This document shows, piece after piece, positions 25,502 through 34,658 of a stretch of DNA of 37,998 nt (the first letter of the stretch is position 1; each line of letters starts with the position of its first letter). Under the pieces are notes generated by a model that searched no databases, was not told the origin of the DNA, and saw nothing but the letters and a program-made list of their open reading frames with translations. Made by a program: the position numbers and the translations under genes. The stretch is from Sandarakinorhabdus oryzae (GTDB taxonomy: Bacteria > Pseudomonadota > Alphaproteobacteria > Sphingomonadales > Sphingomonadaceae): positions 1 through 37,998 of the forward strand of contig NZ_WNJP01000009.1 of the NCBI RefSeq assembly GCF_009733735.1. The letters run 5' to 3'.

Positions 25502-25557
25502 GACTCTGTATACCATAGAGTCCTTTACCTTCACTTAGGTGAAGACTGCTGGAGTCT
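25502..25557 (+). other. Cluster of overlapping hairpins
   Basis: GACTCT (25502) pairs with AGAGTC (25517), then CTTCAC-TTAG-GTGAAG forms a tight hairpin (25529-25544). GAGTCT at 25552 could instead pair with AGACTC at 25501, giving two mutually exclusive folds. This may be a structured leader, a small RNA or a terminator-like element; there is no clear T-run. Confidence 0.35.
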
Positions 25558-25942
25558 TTGCAGGTGGTGTGAATTTATCTCTTCTGGTGGGTTCATAAGA
25601 CGTCGGAAAGCACCCGACATCAGACAGATTTTCCGAGCGGACGTTGCGCGCTCTGTAAGCGTCGATCATGGGCGCTTAGACAGAATATTTAGGCAGGAAG
25701 AAGTTGCTGTCCTTCCACAGCGATCGGACGCGGTCGTGGTCGATGCCCTACCGCAATCCTTTGTATTTGGACCGAGAGTGGTCGAATGGGAAGAAGCTTC
25801 AGTCAATCTGAAGCGGGTATGGCCTCCTCAGAAGGGCCAATCCGGCTCGTGCGAAAGAATGCTCATAAACTTGGAATAGTATCATTGCCTCGGTATTGTA
25901 AAAGGCCTGGGCAACAAGTAGCGTGCTGGGGGGGTGACTTGA

Positions 25943-28900
25943 TTGGTGACAGAAGCGCGCCAGTTTCGGGCTATCGTCGTTGGAATCGAAACCTATGATG
26001 ACAAGCAGGTTTGGAAGACACTAACCGGTGTTGGCCAAACGGCTGCCCGTGTTGCACGCGCCCTTAATGCAGAGCCGCTGGCCTTGCCCAACGGCGGCCT
26101 CAAGGATGAAGCCCCCCGCGCGCTGAAAGACGCCATCAAGGCAATCCCTGATCGTGCGACGGTCTTCTTGCATTGGATCGGACATGGCGTTTCAGCTGGT
26201 GATCAGCATTACCTTGTCTGCCGAGATTCCCCCGAGCCAAGCGCCCTCGATAGCTATGAAGCGATTCCTTCCGGGGAATTAGGGCGCATCCTTGCGGCGT
26301 CTAAAGCCGAACGCGTGGTGGTGGTGCTTGACACCTGCTTTTCTGGCGACGGTGCAGGCAATCTTGCACAGCGTTATCGTGACAGCTTGGCACTTGAACT
26401 GGATAGGGAAGGTTGGGAACGCGTTGCTTGTGTGATTGCGGCGTCCCACCCGCTCGACAAGGCCGTTGCCGGCCGGTTCTCAATTGCTCTTGCAGAGGCG
26501 CTCGAAGATCCGAGCCTGCACCTCAAATGGACCCGTGCCGAGCAGTATATTGATCCCGAGCGGCTCGCGATCGCTGTTCGTGACATGCTGGGCGAGGCGA
26601 ACAAGGCGGTGCACCCGCGCTTTTCCAAGGAAGGCTTCGGTCAGGACATCATCCCCAACCCGCGCTACCAGCCGGAGGAGGGTAACACCGACCTCGAGAC
26701 CCGCCGCCGGCTGGAAGGCGTGTTTGGTGAGGCAGCGCACTTCAATCTGTCGGCACGCGGTATCGAGACTGGCGAGGCGGGCTATTTCTTCACGGGGCGG
26801 CGGCAAAGCCAGCAAGCGATTGTCGATTGGCTTGGCGGCAGCGGAGGCAACCTGCTGGTGGTCACAGGTCCGCCGGGGGTGGGAAAATCGGCGCTCATAG
26901 GCCGAATGGTCACGTTGTCTGTGCCCGAAGTGCGGACCGAAATCGCAGCTGCCGGCGGCTTGCATACCGATGATCTGCTTCCACCCGACAATTCAGTGCA
27001 TGTCGCCATCCACGCCAAAGGCAAGAGCGTGTTCGACGTGGCAACAGCGCTGGGCCGCGCCGCAGGTCTTGAGCGCCCCGTCGTCGACCAGCCGGGTATC
27101 GTCGAAGCGCTAGCAGCGCTTGCGGAGAACGGTAAGCAGCGCACCATCGTGATTGATGCGCTTGATGAGGCAGCCCAAGGCCAGGCGGAGCGCATCGCCA
27201 ACGAGATCATCCGCCCAGTGATCGCGATGCCGCACATGCGCATGCTGGTCGGCTCCCGCCGCAGCCTTGATGGTCAGTTCATTCCCGATGGCGAGGAGCG
27301 GCACGAGCGACTATTGAAGTCCTTTGGTTTGAGCGCAAACATCCTCGATCTGGCAGATGAGCCGGAAGCCCGAGCCGATATCGCCGAGTTCACCAGCAAG
27401 CGGCTGCACAGCGCGGAATCTCGCGGTGGGGATGATTGGATCGAACAGGCCGCAACCCGCGTGGCAGACGCATCAAATGGCAGCTTCCTTTATGCTCGGC
27501 TCGCAGCGCGCAGCCTTGAAGCATTCCCCGATGCTGTGCTCGAACAACTTCCGGCCGATGCCGCAGAAGCGTTCGTGCTGGATATCGCCAGCCGTTTCAG
27601 CGATGATGTTGCTCGCGTGTCCGACCTGTTGCGCTCGCTGGCCTTCGGGCTCGGTCTTGGACTGTCCCGCTCGGTCTGGGCGCCCATCGCCACTGCGCTT
27701 GCCGCGTCGCCCCATACCTATACCGACGACGATGTGGTCTGGATACTGCGCAACGCCGGGTCTTATATCATTGAGACGACAGTCCAGACCGGCGGTATCG
27801 GTCAGGCCGTATATCGACTGATTCATCAAGCGATTGCCGATCACCTGCAAAAAGCCTGCCCAACCAGTAGTCCGAATGCGCTGATCATGCGTGCGCTTAT
27901 GCATGGGTTAGAAGGTGAATCCTGGCTCGCGGCCGATGCTTATATCGCGCGTCATCTTGCCGAACATGCCGCGCAGGCGAATCATGAGCCCAGTGAGGAT
28001 GTGTGCTTCGATCGGCTATTCGATCATCCGGGTCTTCTTGCCATTGCCGTGCCAGACAATTTTCTCCGCCTGCTCGGCTACGCCGAAGGGGCAAGGGCGC
28101 GTGCAGTGCGTGATATCTACCGATTGGCTGGCGCTGAATTGCGTGTGGCCGAAGCGGTGGAGCGGTGGGCGTTGCTGCATCGGACGGCGATGTTCCAGCG
28201 GTCCGACCTAACTCAATGGCTGACGCCACCTGGGTCATCGCCCTGGCAGAGCGCTTGGGCACAGACCGCGCCTGCTATTCCCCATTTGGTAGTTGGGCGG
28301 CACAAGGCAAAGGTAAGGTCGGTTGCGCTTGGTGCGTTTGATGGCCGGGCGGTGATCGTCTCTGGTGGCGAAGATCAGACCGTCCGCCTGTGGGATGCTG
28401 CCAACGGGTCGCCGTTCGGCGTGCCGCTCATAGGCCATGAGAATGTAGTCACTTCGGTTGCGTTGGGGGAGATTAGCGGCCGAACTATCATCGCCTCGGG
28501 TAGCAGGGACCAGACCGTCCGGCTGTGGGATGCAGCCAGTGGGACGCCGTTCGGGGCGCCGCTGACGGGCCATGCAGATTCGGTCACTTCAGTCGCGCTG
28601 GGGGTGGTCAATCGCCGGATAGTGATCGTCTCGGGTAGCAGGGACCAGACTGTGCGGCTTTGGGATGCGATCAGAGGGCAACCGCTCAGTGCACCGCTCG
28701 CGGGCCATAGGTCTTGGGTCACCTCGGTTGCGCTAGGGGTGGTCAACGGCCGGATGGTAGTCGTTTCGGGAGGCAGGGACCTGACCGTTCGACTTTGGGA
28801 TGCCGAAAGAGGGCAGCCGCTCGGCTACCCGCTTACGGGCCATGGGTCTTGGGTCACCTCCGTTGCGCTTGGTGAGGTTGATGGCCGGGCGGTGATCGTC

Positions 28901-30145
28901 TCTGGTGGCGAAGATCAGACCGTCCGCCTGTGGGATGCTGCCAGCGGTTCGCCGCTCGGCGTGCCGCTTAGGGCGCATGCAGGTTCGGTAAGTTCGGTTG
29001 GGATTGGGGTGGTCGATGGCCGGGCGGTGATCGTCTCAGGTAGCAGGGACCAGACTGTGCAGCTTTGGGATGCATCCAGTGGAGCATCGCTCGGGGGACC
29101 CTTCTCAGGCCACGAGTCTTGGGTCACTTCGGTGGCGTTGGGGGTGGTCGACGGCCGGACAGTGATCATCTCCGCTGGAGATGACAAGACGGTGCGGTTG
29201 TGGGATGCCGCTAGTCGCCCGCCACGCAGCGCGCCGCTCACAGGCCATGAATTTTGGGTCGGTTCAGCTGCGTCAGGTGTGGTCGATGGGCGGACTGTGA
29301 TTGTTTCAGGTGGCGGAGACCAGACCGTTCGGTTGTGGGACGCGGCCAGCGGGACGCCGATCGGCACGCCGCTCGCTGGCCATCAGTATTGGGTCAGTTC
29401 GGTTGCGCTGGGAGTAGTCGACGGCCGGGCAGTAGTCGTCTCGGGTAGCTGGGACGAAACCGTGCGGTTATGGGATGCGGCCAGCGGCACACCGCTCGGC
29501 GCCCCGCTTGCGGGTCATGAGAATATGGTCAGCTCAGTTGCGCTTGGAGCGATCGATGGGCGGACAGTGATCATCTCGGCTGGTGATGACCAGACCGTCC
29601 GGCTGTGGGATGCGGTAAGTGGCGCATCGCTCGGAGCACCGCTCACAGGCCATGAGAATATGGTCACCTCAGTTGCGCTGGGACTAGTCGATGGCCGGGC
29701 GGTGATCGTCTCTGGTAGCGAAGATCAGACCTTGCGCCTATGGGACGCAGCCAGCGGGTTGCCGCTCGGTGCGCCACTCATAGGCCATGAGAATGTAGTC
29801 ACTTCGGTTGCGTTGGGGGAGATTAGCGGCCGAACTATCATCGCCTCGGGTAGCAGGGACCAGACCGTCCGGCTGTGGGATGCAGCCAGTGGGACGCCGT
29901 TCGGGGCGCCGCTGACGGGCCATGCAGATTCGGTCACTTCGGTTGCCCTCGGGGTGGTCGGCGGCCGGACAGTGGTAGTTTCGGGTAGCAGTGATGAAAC
30001 TATACAGGTGTGGGATGCCAGAACGGGCGAGGCCTTAATGAAATGTCCAATTGGCATGAAAATTGGTTCAGTCGTGATTTTGCCTGATAGCCATATTGTT
30101 GCTGCGACAAATCGCGGAGTGATTAGCCTTCAAGTCCGTATTTGA
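25943..30145 (+). CDS. Caspase-STAND NTPase-WD40 receptor-like protein
   Basis: A 1400-residue multidomain protein. Residues about 6-190 form a caspase (C14) domain with catalytic His81 in HWIGHG and Cys132 in LDTCFSG. A NACHT/STAND NTPase follows, with Walker A GPPGVGKS (309-316) and Walker B IVIDALDE (402-409), then a helical region with HQAIADHL near 635. From residue 786 to 1370 there are 13 WD40 repeats of exactly 45 residues, then a degenerate 14th, enough for two seven-bladed propellers. This is the layout of an NLR-like sensor: ligand binding by WD40, NTP-driven oligomerisation, protease activation, probably ending in cell death or dormancy on infection. The start is TTG 25943 or GTG 25946, both after GGGGGTGA. 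The lipase gene follows 12 bases on. Confidence 0.9.
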   Translation: MVTEARQFRAIVVGIETYDDKQVWKTLTGVGQTAARVARALNAEPLALPNGGLKDEAPRALKDAIKAIPDRATVFLHWIGHGVSAGDQHYLVCRDSPEPSALDSYEAIPSGELGRILAASKAERVVVVLDTCFSGDGAGNLAQRYRDSLALELDREGWERVACVIAASHPLDKAVAGRFSIALAEALEDPSLHLKWTRAEQYIDPERLAIAVRDMLGEANKAVHPRFSKEGFGQDIIPNPRYQPEEGNTDLETRRRLEGVFGEAAHFNLSARGIETGEAGYFFTGRRQSQQAIVDWLGGSGGNLLVVTGPPGVGKSALIGRMVTLSVPEVRTEIAAAGGLHTDDLLPPDNSVHVAIHAKGKSVFDVATALGRAAGLERPVVDQPGIVEALAALAENGKQRTIVIDALDEAAQGQAERIANEIIRPVIAMPHMRMLVGSRRSLDGQFIPDGEERHERLLKSFGLSANILDLADEPEARADIAEFTSKRLHSAESRGGDDWIEQAATRVADASNGSFLYARLAARSLEAFPDAVLEQLPADAAEAFVLDIASRFSDDVARVSDLLRSLAFGLGLGLSRSVWAPIATALAASPHTYTDDDVVWILRNAGSYIIETTVQTGGIGQAVYRLIHQAIADHLQKACPTSSPNALIMRALMHGLEGESWLAADAYIARHLAEHAAQANHEPSEDVCFDRLFDHPGLLAIAVPDNFLRLLGYAEGARARAVRDIYRLAGAELRVAEAVERWALLHRTAMFQRSDLTQWLTPPGSSPWQSAWAQTAPAIPHLVVGRHKAKVRSVALGAFDGRAVIVSGGEDQTVRLWDAANGSPFGVPLIGHENVVTSVALGEISGRTIIASGSRDQTVRLWDAASGTPFGAPLTGHADSVTSVALGVVNRRIVIVSGSRDQTVRLWDAIRGQPLSAPLAGHRSWVTSVALGVVNGRMVVVSGGRDLTVRLWDAERGQPLGYPLTGHGSWVTSVALGEVDGRAVIVSGGEDQTVRLWDAASGSPLGVPLRAHAGSVSSVGIGVVDGRAVIVSGSRDQTVQLWDASSGASLGGPFSGHESWVTSVALGVVDGRTVIISAGDDKTVRLWDAASRPPRSAPLTGHEFWVGSAASGVVDGRTVIVSGGGDQTVRLWDAASGTPIGTPLAGHQYWVSSVALGVVDGRAVVVSGSWDETVRLWDAASGTPLGAPLAGHENMVSSVALGAIDGRTVIISAGDDQTVRLWDAVSGASLGAPLTGHENMVTSVALGLVDGRAVIVSGSEDQTLRLWDAASGLPLGAPLIGHENVVTSVALGEISGRTIIASGSRDQTVRLWDAASGTPFGAPLTGHADSVTSVALGVVGGRTVVVSGSSDETIQVWDARTGEALMKCPIGMKIGSVVILPDSHIVAATNRGVISLQVRI
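28427..28590 (+). repeat. 164-bp perfect direct repeat, copy 1
   Basis: Identical base for base to 29777-29940, ten WD40 periods (1350 bases) downstream. Other unit pairs, such as 1 and 5, also share long identical tracts. Confidence 0.95.
29777..29940 (+). repeat. 164-bp perfect direct repeat, copy 2
   Basis: The second copy of the tract at 28427-28590. Identity at synonymous sites shows recent copying by unequal crossover or gene conversion. Confidence 0.95.
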
Positions 30146-30157
30146 ACGGAGGAGACG

Positions 30158-31561
30158 ATGCCGACCTCCATGCAAGACATGATCATCGTCATCCCGGGCA
30201 TCATGGGTTCAACGCTTGTTGACCTGGACGGCAAGGAGTTGTGGGGTGTGAAGCCGGGCACGCTTTTGACGTCCATCATTCGCCTCGGTCGCAACTTCGA
30301 CAAGCTGCGACTTCCGTCCGGCATCGGTGACGAAGCCGCTCCGGATGGCGTCAGGCCTGGCGCGCTGATCCCTATTCCCCATATTGTGGGCAAGCTGTTC
30401 GGCACAGAAGGGTATGGCCGGCTTGTCGCGTGGTTGGAGCAGCGGTTCGATGTGCGTCAGCCACAGGACGGGGTGCCGGGAAACCTGATCACCTTCCCCT
30501 ATGACTGGCGGCTTTCGAACCGGGCGAATGCCAGGCGGATCGAAACGGAGTTGGTGCCCATGCTGGAAGCTTGGCGGAAGGCCAGCGGCAATCCGGACGC
30601 CAAGTTCCGCTTCATCTGCCATTCCATGGGCGGGCTGGTGGCGCGCTGGTTCACGGAAGTGCTTGGCGGGCGGGAGTTGACCCGGCAGATCATCACCATC
30701 GGCACGCCTCACCGTGGTGCGGCTGAAGCGCTGGTGCGCCTGTCCAATGGCTTTGATCCCGGATTTGGGCCGATCAAGATCCCGTTGACTGGGATTATCC
30801 GCTCCTTGCCGTCTGCCCACCAATTGCTGCCCACATACCGATGCGTGGCAGACGACGGCGGACCAAAGCGGATCAGCGAAGTCACTATCCCGGACATCGA
30901 CACCGCCATGCTGACCGATGCGTTGGCATTTCATGCCACCATTCTCGATCATGCGAAGCAGGAGACACCAGCTGACTATCGCAAGTTCGCGCTGAAAGGG
31001 ATCGAGCAGCCAACCACTACCGGCGCGCGCTTTGTTGGCGGCAGGCTGGAGCCGATGAATCAGCTGGACGCACAAGACCGCCGAGGCGATGGCACGGTGC
31101 CGCGCATCTCTTCACATATGCCCGAATGGCAGGATGATGCCTACGCTGGCGCCTTTGGCCAGCAACATGCGACGTTGCAGAGTGACGGCAACCTTCACCG
31201 ACAGCTGTTCGCGATCCTGACCGCCCAAGAACTCGAGACCTACGGCGCAGGCGAGAACCTGTTCGGCCTGGAGCTTCCGGAGGTCGTGCAAGCCGGCCAA
31301 TCCTTGCCGGTGACGGTGACGAGCAGCACCGGAGATGGAAGCCTGCCCCTGCGCGTGCATCTTTTGGACGAGCAGGGAACCGAACTCGACAGCCAACTGC
31401 TGCGCAACCTGGGCGGTGGCCGATACCAAGCCATTTTCGAAGACATCGCGCCAGGTCAGGTATCCGTGCGCGTCGCATCCGCCACACCCACCCGGCCGCT
31501 GGACCCGGTCACCGGCCTCACCATCGTCTGGGACGCGGCGTTAGCCGAAGCAAATGGTTGA
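30158..31561 (+). CDS. LCAT/PGAP1-like alpha/beta hydrolase (predicted lipase)
   Basis: A 467-residue hydrolase related to lecithin:cholesterol acyltransferase and PGAP1. Motifs: VIPGIMGSTL at the N-terminus (oxyanion region), FPYDWRLS, the nucleophile elbow CHSMGG with Ser156, GTPHRGAAE, GDGTVPR with Asp311, and His337 or His347 as the third triad member. Residues from about 375 form a beta-rich Ig-like domain (LPVTVTSSTGDGSLPLRVHLLDEQG). There is no signal peptide, so it acts in the cytoplasm, possibly on membrane phospholipids. GGAGGA precedes ATG 30158, 12 bases after the caspase-WD40 stop, so the two genes are one operon. It may be a second effector or a target released by the caspase. 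Confidence 0.88.
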   Translation: MPTSMQDMIIVIPGIMGSTLVDLDGKELWGVKPGTLLTSIIRLGRNFDKLRLPSGIGDEAAPDGVRPGALIPIPHIVGKLFGTEGYGRLVAWLEQRFDVRQPQDGVPGNLITFPYDWRLSNRANARRIETELVPMLEAWRKASGNPDAKFRFICHSMGGLVARWFTEVLGGRELTRQIITIGTPHRGAAEALVRLSNGFDPGFGPIKIPLTGIIRSLPSAHQLLPTYRCVADDGGPKRISEVTIPDIDTAMLTDALAFHATILDHAKQETPADYRKFALKGIEQPTTTGARFVGGRLEPMNQLDAQDRRGDGTVPRISSHMPEWQDDAYAGAFGQQHATLQSDGNLHRQLFAILTAQELETYGAGENLFGLELPEVVQAGQSLPVTVTSSTGDGSLPLRVHLLDEQGTELDSQLLRNLGGGRYQAIFEDIAPGQVSVRVASATPTRPLDPVTGLTIVWDAALAEANG

Positions 31562-31652
31562 CGAGCGGAATACCTGTTGAAGCTTGCCATGATTCGGCAG
31601 ATGTCCGCTGTTGGGATTGGGACTGGGTCTATCGAATGACCGGGAAGGGGCG

Positions 31653-32567
31653 CTAGGTTGCCGGTGTGGGCTCCACCACAACCGCATTCGACCTCGATTC
31701 CAAATCTGTTGCCGGCAGGTCGATCACTCGCACCTGATCCAAAGCGACCAAATGCTCCTCACCGTTTTCGTGTTCGGCTAGGTAGACCGTCAGGGCGCCA
31801 AGCGGCACAGACCGCACGGCGGTGTGGAGACAGCGAGACGTCGCGCTGAACCGAATGACCCTGCTGTCGGTGAGATAGATGACGGTGTGATCCACCAAGG
31901 CGGCGATCTTCTTTCGCGTGTAGGTGGTTCCGCTCTGTCGAAGGTTGAGAACACGCATTGCCAGCGCGAACGAGGTTCCAGCTTGTGCTGCGAAGTCTTT
32001 CTGAGCCCAGGCTCTCAGCGCCCTGTAAAGCTCTGGAGTATGCCCGTCAGCATCCCATTCGGGGCTGAAGCTGGTGTCACCTGCTGCGGTGCCTGAATCG
32101 ACTAGAGACGCCCTGGTGACGCGCTGAGGTGCAAACATCACGCAGCGGTTGTTCAGCGTCAAAGCGACAACCATGGTAGCCCAGCTGGGTTGATGCAGCT
32201 GCTTGCTGATGCTCGCTGCCTGCTCGCAGGATACGGGATACCAGCGCGGTCTATCGTCAGGGGTAAGCTGCAACCTCAGATAACCCCACAGCAGATAGGG
32301 CAGGGTGCCCCAGCGTCGCCGGTGCTGAGCATTCCATTCGTAGAGGGGAGGGGAAGGCTGCATGCCGCAGGGCGCGGTCAATGACTGCGAGGGTTCCAGA
32401 AGCTCGAAGATCGACGTGTTGAAGGCAGTAGCCATGTTCTGGAGCTCAGCCTTGGTGGGAATTGCTGCGCGACGTTCCCATTCCTCGATCTGCTCTTCAG
32501 CCACGCCGGCTTGCTCAGCAAAACTACCGACAGTAAGCCCGCGACGAAACCTAAACCCTTTGAACAT
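31653..32567 (-). CDS. XRE-family helix-turn-helix protein with unknown C-terminal domain
   Basis: A 304-residue protein. The N-terminus is a Cro/C1-type helix-turn-helix (FRRGLTVGSFAEQAGVAEEQ, then IEEWERRAAIPTKAELQNMA). The remaining 230 residues are a mixed alpha/beta region I do not recognise, with a Trp-rich patch (RRRWGTLPYLLWGYLRL). ATG 32567 fits the start of the domain and has GAGAG nine bases upstream; ATG 32585 is also open. It converges on the lipase gene and lies near the integrase, so it may control excision or the defence genes. The long C-terminal part suggests ligand sensing. Confidence 0.75.
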   Translation of the reverse strand: MFKGFRFRRGLTVGSFAEQAGVAEEQIEEWERRAAIPTKAELQNMATAFNTSIFELLEPSQSLTAPCGMQPSPPLYEWNAQHRRRWGTLPYLLWGYLRLQLTPDDRPRWYPVSCEQAASISKQLHQPSWATMVVALTLNNRCVMFAPQRVTRASLVDSGTAAGDTSFSPEWDADGHTPELYRALRAWAQKDFAAQAGTSFALAMRVLNLRQSGTTYTRKKIAALVDHTVIYLTDSRVIRFSATSRCLHTAVRSVPLGALTVYLAEHENGEEHLVALDQVRVIDLPATDLESRSNAVVVEPTPAT

Positions 32568-32880
32568 CTGACCAGTCTCTCTCATTTATTGATACAGACC
32601 TCTTGTAGATCGAAACTGAATCGAAGTCGGGTGGAAACCGAATAATGTAAAATAATCGCCGAAAAATGGCGAAGTCTTAGGATTGGACAGTGTGTCGCCA
32701 TCCGGGTGGTGAATTTCTGACTGAGTTTTGACTTGGGTGCCTTCCATAGCCGAACAATTTGGACCGGCGTTGGATGTCTACTCAGACATTGTTGCCCAGA
32801 TCAGTGAGAGGGAATTTTTCAAAGCGGTAATATGTCTTTAGCGTGAGCGCCGTGTCTCGAACAGCAAACGCGCTCGCTCC
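32568..32880. other. Intergenic stretch of 313 bases
   Basis: Lies between the XRE gene start and the integrase stop. It is AT-richer than the core and must hold the XRE promoter. I see no small gene or strong hairpin in it. Confidence 0.5.
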
Positions 32881-34650
32881 TCAATGCCCAGCCCGGGGTA
32901 GGATTGTTGAGAAATCAACACCAGTAAAGGCCACGCTATCGATTATCTCGCACCGTTGCTGAAACGTGCCTTCGGCCATCTTTCCGTAGCGGGTGGTCAT
33001 CAAATCCTTAGAATGTCCGAGCACCACAGCGATTTGATCATCATAGAAGCCAGCCAACCGCAGCTGATCGGTGATCGTATGCCGGAAGCTATGGAGGCCC
33101 ATGCCGTCAGCACCATGCTTCACATCTATCCGCGTGAGATAGTCTCGCCAGGCGCGGGACGGCTTGGCGCCCAGGATGCCCTTCACCGGTTTCAGCCCAG
33201 GAAACAGGCGAAGATCTTTTGCCTCGCGCCTTTCGCTTACATATTTGAGAAATCCTGCAGCCTCCAAAGTTTTGTGCACTGGCACGACCCGCCGTGAAGC
33301 GGTGTTTTTGAGTGTTTTTGTGGTGTCTTCGTCGTCACATTCTTCCATATGGAACGCCCACCGGTCGCCATTCTGGTGGATATCGCTGACCAGCAGCTGC
33401 GCCAGCTCGGTTGCTCGAGCGCCCGTGAACATTGAGCACAAGGGAATCCAAAAGCGCCAATCGCGGATCAGCACATCGCCAGCTTGGTGAGGCTTCAATA
33501 CGCTTTCGGAGCCCTTGAACAGCGGTGACGCAAGAATGATGTTGAGCTGCTCGTCCGAAAACGGCGGTCGTTGGCCTCGTCCCTTGTCGATACGCGGAAA
33601 CAACCCAGAGGTAAGGTTGTGCTCAACATATTGTCGTTGAACTAGCCACTTGAAGAAGGAGCTGACGCCTGAAATCTCGCGATAGACGGTTTTTGGAGAC
33701 CGATTGGGAAGTTTCCGATTGATGCCAATCGCTACCGCAGCTGCAAGGGAAATGTCTTGGCAATCAGAGCGGCTACTGAACTTCACTGGAAGCTGGAGAA
33801 GAACTTCGACGAACGCAGCCATCTGCCGCTTCGTGATGCTTTCGACCAGGACATCGGGGCTACAATGCTGAACAAAGAGCCGGATAGCTTGGCTTTGCTG
33901 GTCTATCGTGTAGCCTTTCTTGAAAGCGCTCCGGCGCTCGGCTTCCTCAAATTTTTGGGCAAGCGCAGCAAGGGTGGTGTCCTCCCCTCCCATAGCTTTC
34001 GATGGCGTGACGAAGGATGCTCGGATCACTTCACTGGTCGGCGCGGGAGCGGCTTCCCCCCTTGCTGACCGCATCTCCAAGTCGGCTGCATCGCGAATGG
34101 CATCGACCATCGCACGGTAAAATGCCCAATAGCCTTCGGTGTATTGACCGTTTGCCAGCAACTTAGGGAGCGTCCAGCCTTCATCCTCGATAATGCGGTC
34201 CATCTTGTTCATGATGGGTTCCAACATAATTCCCTTGGTTGCCGCGTCCTTGAGCTTCAACGAACCATACTGAATGCTCGTGAGCTGGAGCGGAAGCGCA
34301 TCCCGATCTTCTGCTACGACCGCTTCCGTAAATTTGGCCTCGTAGGCCATCCGCCTCTCGTCAAAGAATTTCCGACATGCTCGATTGATGTCAGTCTTGG
34401 TCGGCGTTTTCCCTTGAAGTTCCTCGCGTGCGGATCGTCGGACTGCTTCCCACTGGTCATCCTGTTCTAGGTTGAGCCGGTGCATCACAAGGCGCGCCTG
34501 CTTGCGATCTGACGTGCCTGTCGATTTCCAGACCGCTTCCTTGGGCTTCTGCCCATGCGACCTAAGGATGGCGATGACGTCCGATGGCACCGTTCTACGG
34601 TAGAAGAAGTTTGGTGAGTCTTTGCGTTTGACGAGCCAAAGGTCGGTCAT
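32881..34650 (-). CDS. Tyrosine recombinase, island integrase
   Basis: A 589-residue phage-type integrase. The N-terminus has the DUF6538-like start (LVKRKDSPNFFYRRTVPSDV), then a long core-binding region and the C-terminal catalytic domain: Arg in TGARATELAQL, HSFRHT (HxxR), His in LGHSKD and the Tyr nucleophile in TTRYGK. The usual pentad is complete, so the enzyme should be active. ATG 34650 has GAGG five bases upstream; a GTG at 34671 is less likely. It reads into the island from the right end, with its start about 110 bases from the att repeat. It inserts the element at the tRNA-Pro 3' end. Confidence 0.95.
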   Translation of the reverse strand: MTDLWLVKRKDSPNFFYRRTVPSDVIAILRSHGQKPKEAVWKSTGTSDRKQARLVMHRLNLEQDDQWEAVRRSAREELQGKTPTKTDINRACRKFFDERRMAYEAKFTEAVVAEDRDALPLQLTSIQYGSLKLKDAATKGIMLEPIMNKMDRIIEDEGWTLPKLLANGQYTEGYWAFYRAMVDAIRDAADLEMRSARGEAAPAPTSEVIRASFVTPSKAMGGEDTTLAALAQKFEEAERRSAFKKGYTIDQQSQAIRLFVQHCSPDVLVESITKRQMAAFVEVLLQLPVKFSSRSDCQDISLAAAVAIGINRKLPNRSPKTVYREISGVSSFFKWLVQRQYVEHNLTSGLFPRIDKGRGQRPPFSDEQLNIILASPLFKGSESVLKPHQAGDVLIRDWRFWIPLCSMFTGARATELAQLLVSDIHQNGDRWAFHMEECDDEDTTKTLKNTASRRVVPVHKTLEAAGFLKYVSERREAKDLRLFPGLKPVKGILGAKPSRAWRDYLTRIDVKHGADGMGLHSFRHTITDQLRLAGFYDDQIAVVLGHSKDLMTTRYGKMAEGTFQQRCEIIDSVAFTGVDFSTILPRAGH

Positions 34651-34658
34651 GAGCACCT

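Larger units (their letters stand above)
24951..25942. other. Region of 992 bases without a convincing gene
   Basis: No reading frame here looks like a real protein; those present are short and of odd composition. It holds an inverted repeat near the resolvase, a GGTATACC palindrome near 25075, and a cluster of hairpins at 25502-25557. A minus-strand stretch near 25690-25790 reads FPFDHSRSKYKGLR, stop, then RVRSLWKDSNFFLPKYSV, stop, and may be debris of a lost gene. The promoter of the caspase operon must lie near the right end, where GGGGGTGA gives the ribosome site. Confidence 0.5.
28298..30052 (+). repeat. Thirteen tandem 135-bp WD40-coding repeats
   Basis: The repeats keep an exact 135-base period with no insertions or deletions over 1755 bases. 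The frame of each unit is GH, a variable triplet, VTSVALG, DGR-TVIVSG, a variable position, DQTVRLWDAASG and PLGAPL. Units 2 and 12 are identical in protein. Differences concentrate just after GH (ENV, ADS, RSW, GSW, AGS, ESW, EFW, QYW, ENM) and before the D of DQT. Confidence 0.95.

Noticed and set aside
28298-30052. Regular repeats as a CRISPR array
   Set aside because: The 135-base period is in frame and encodes WD40 units; there are no unique spacers of constant length.
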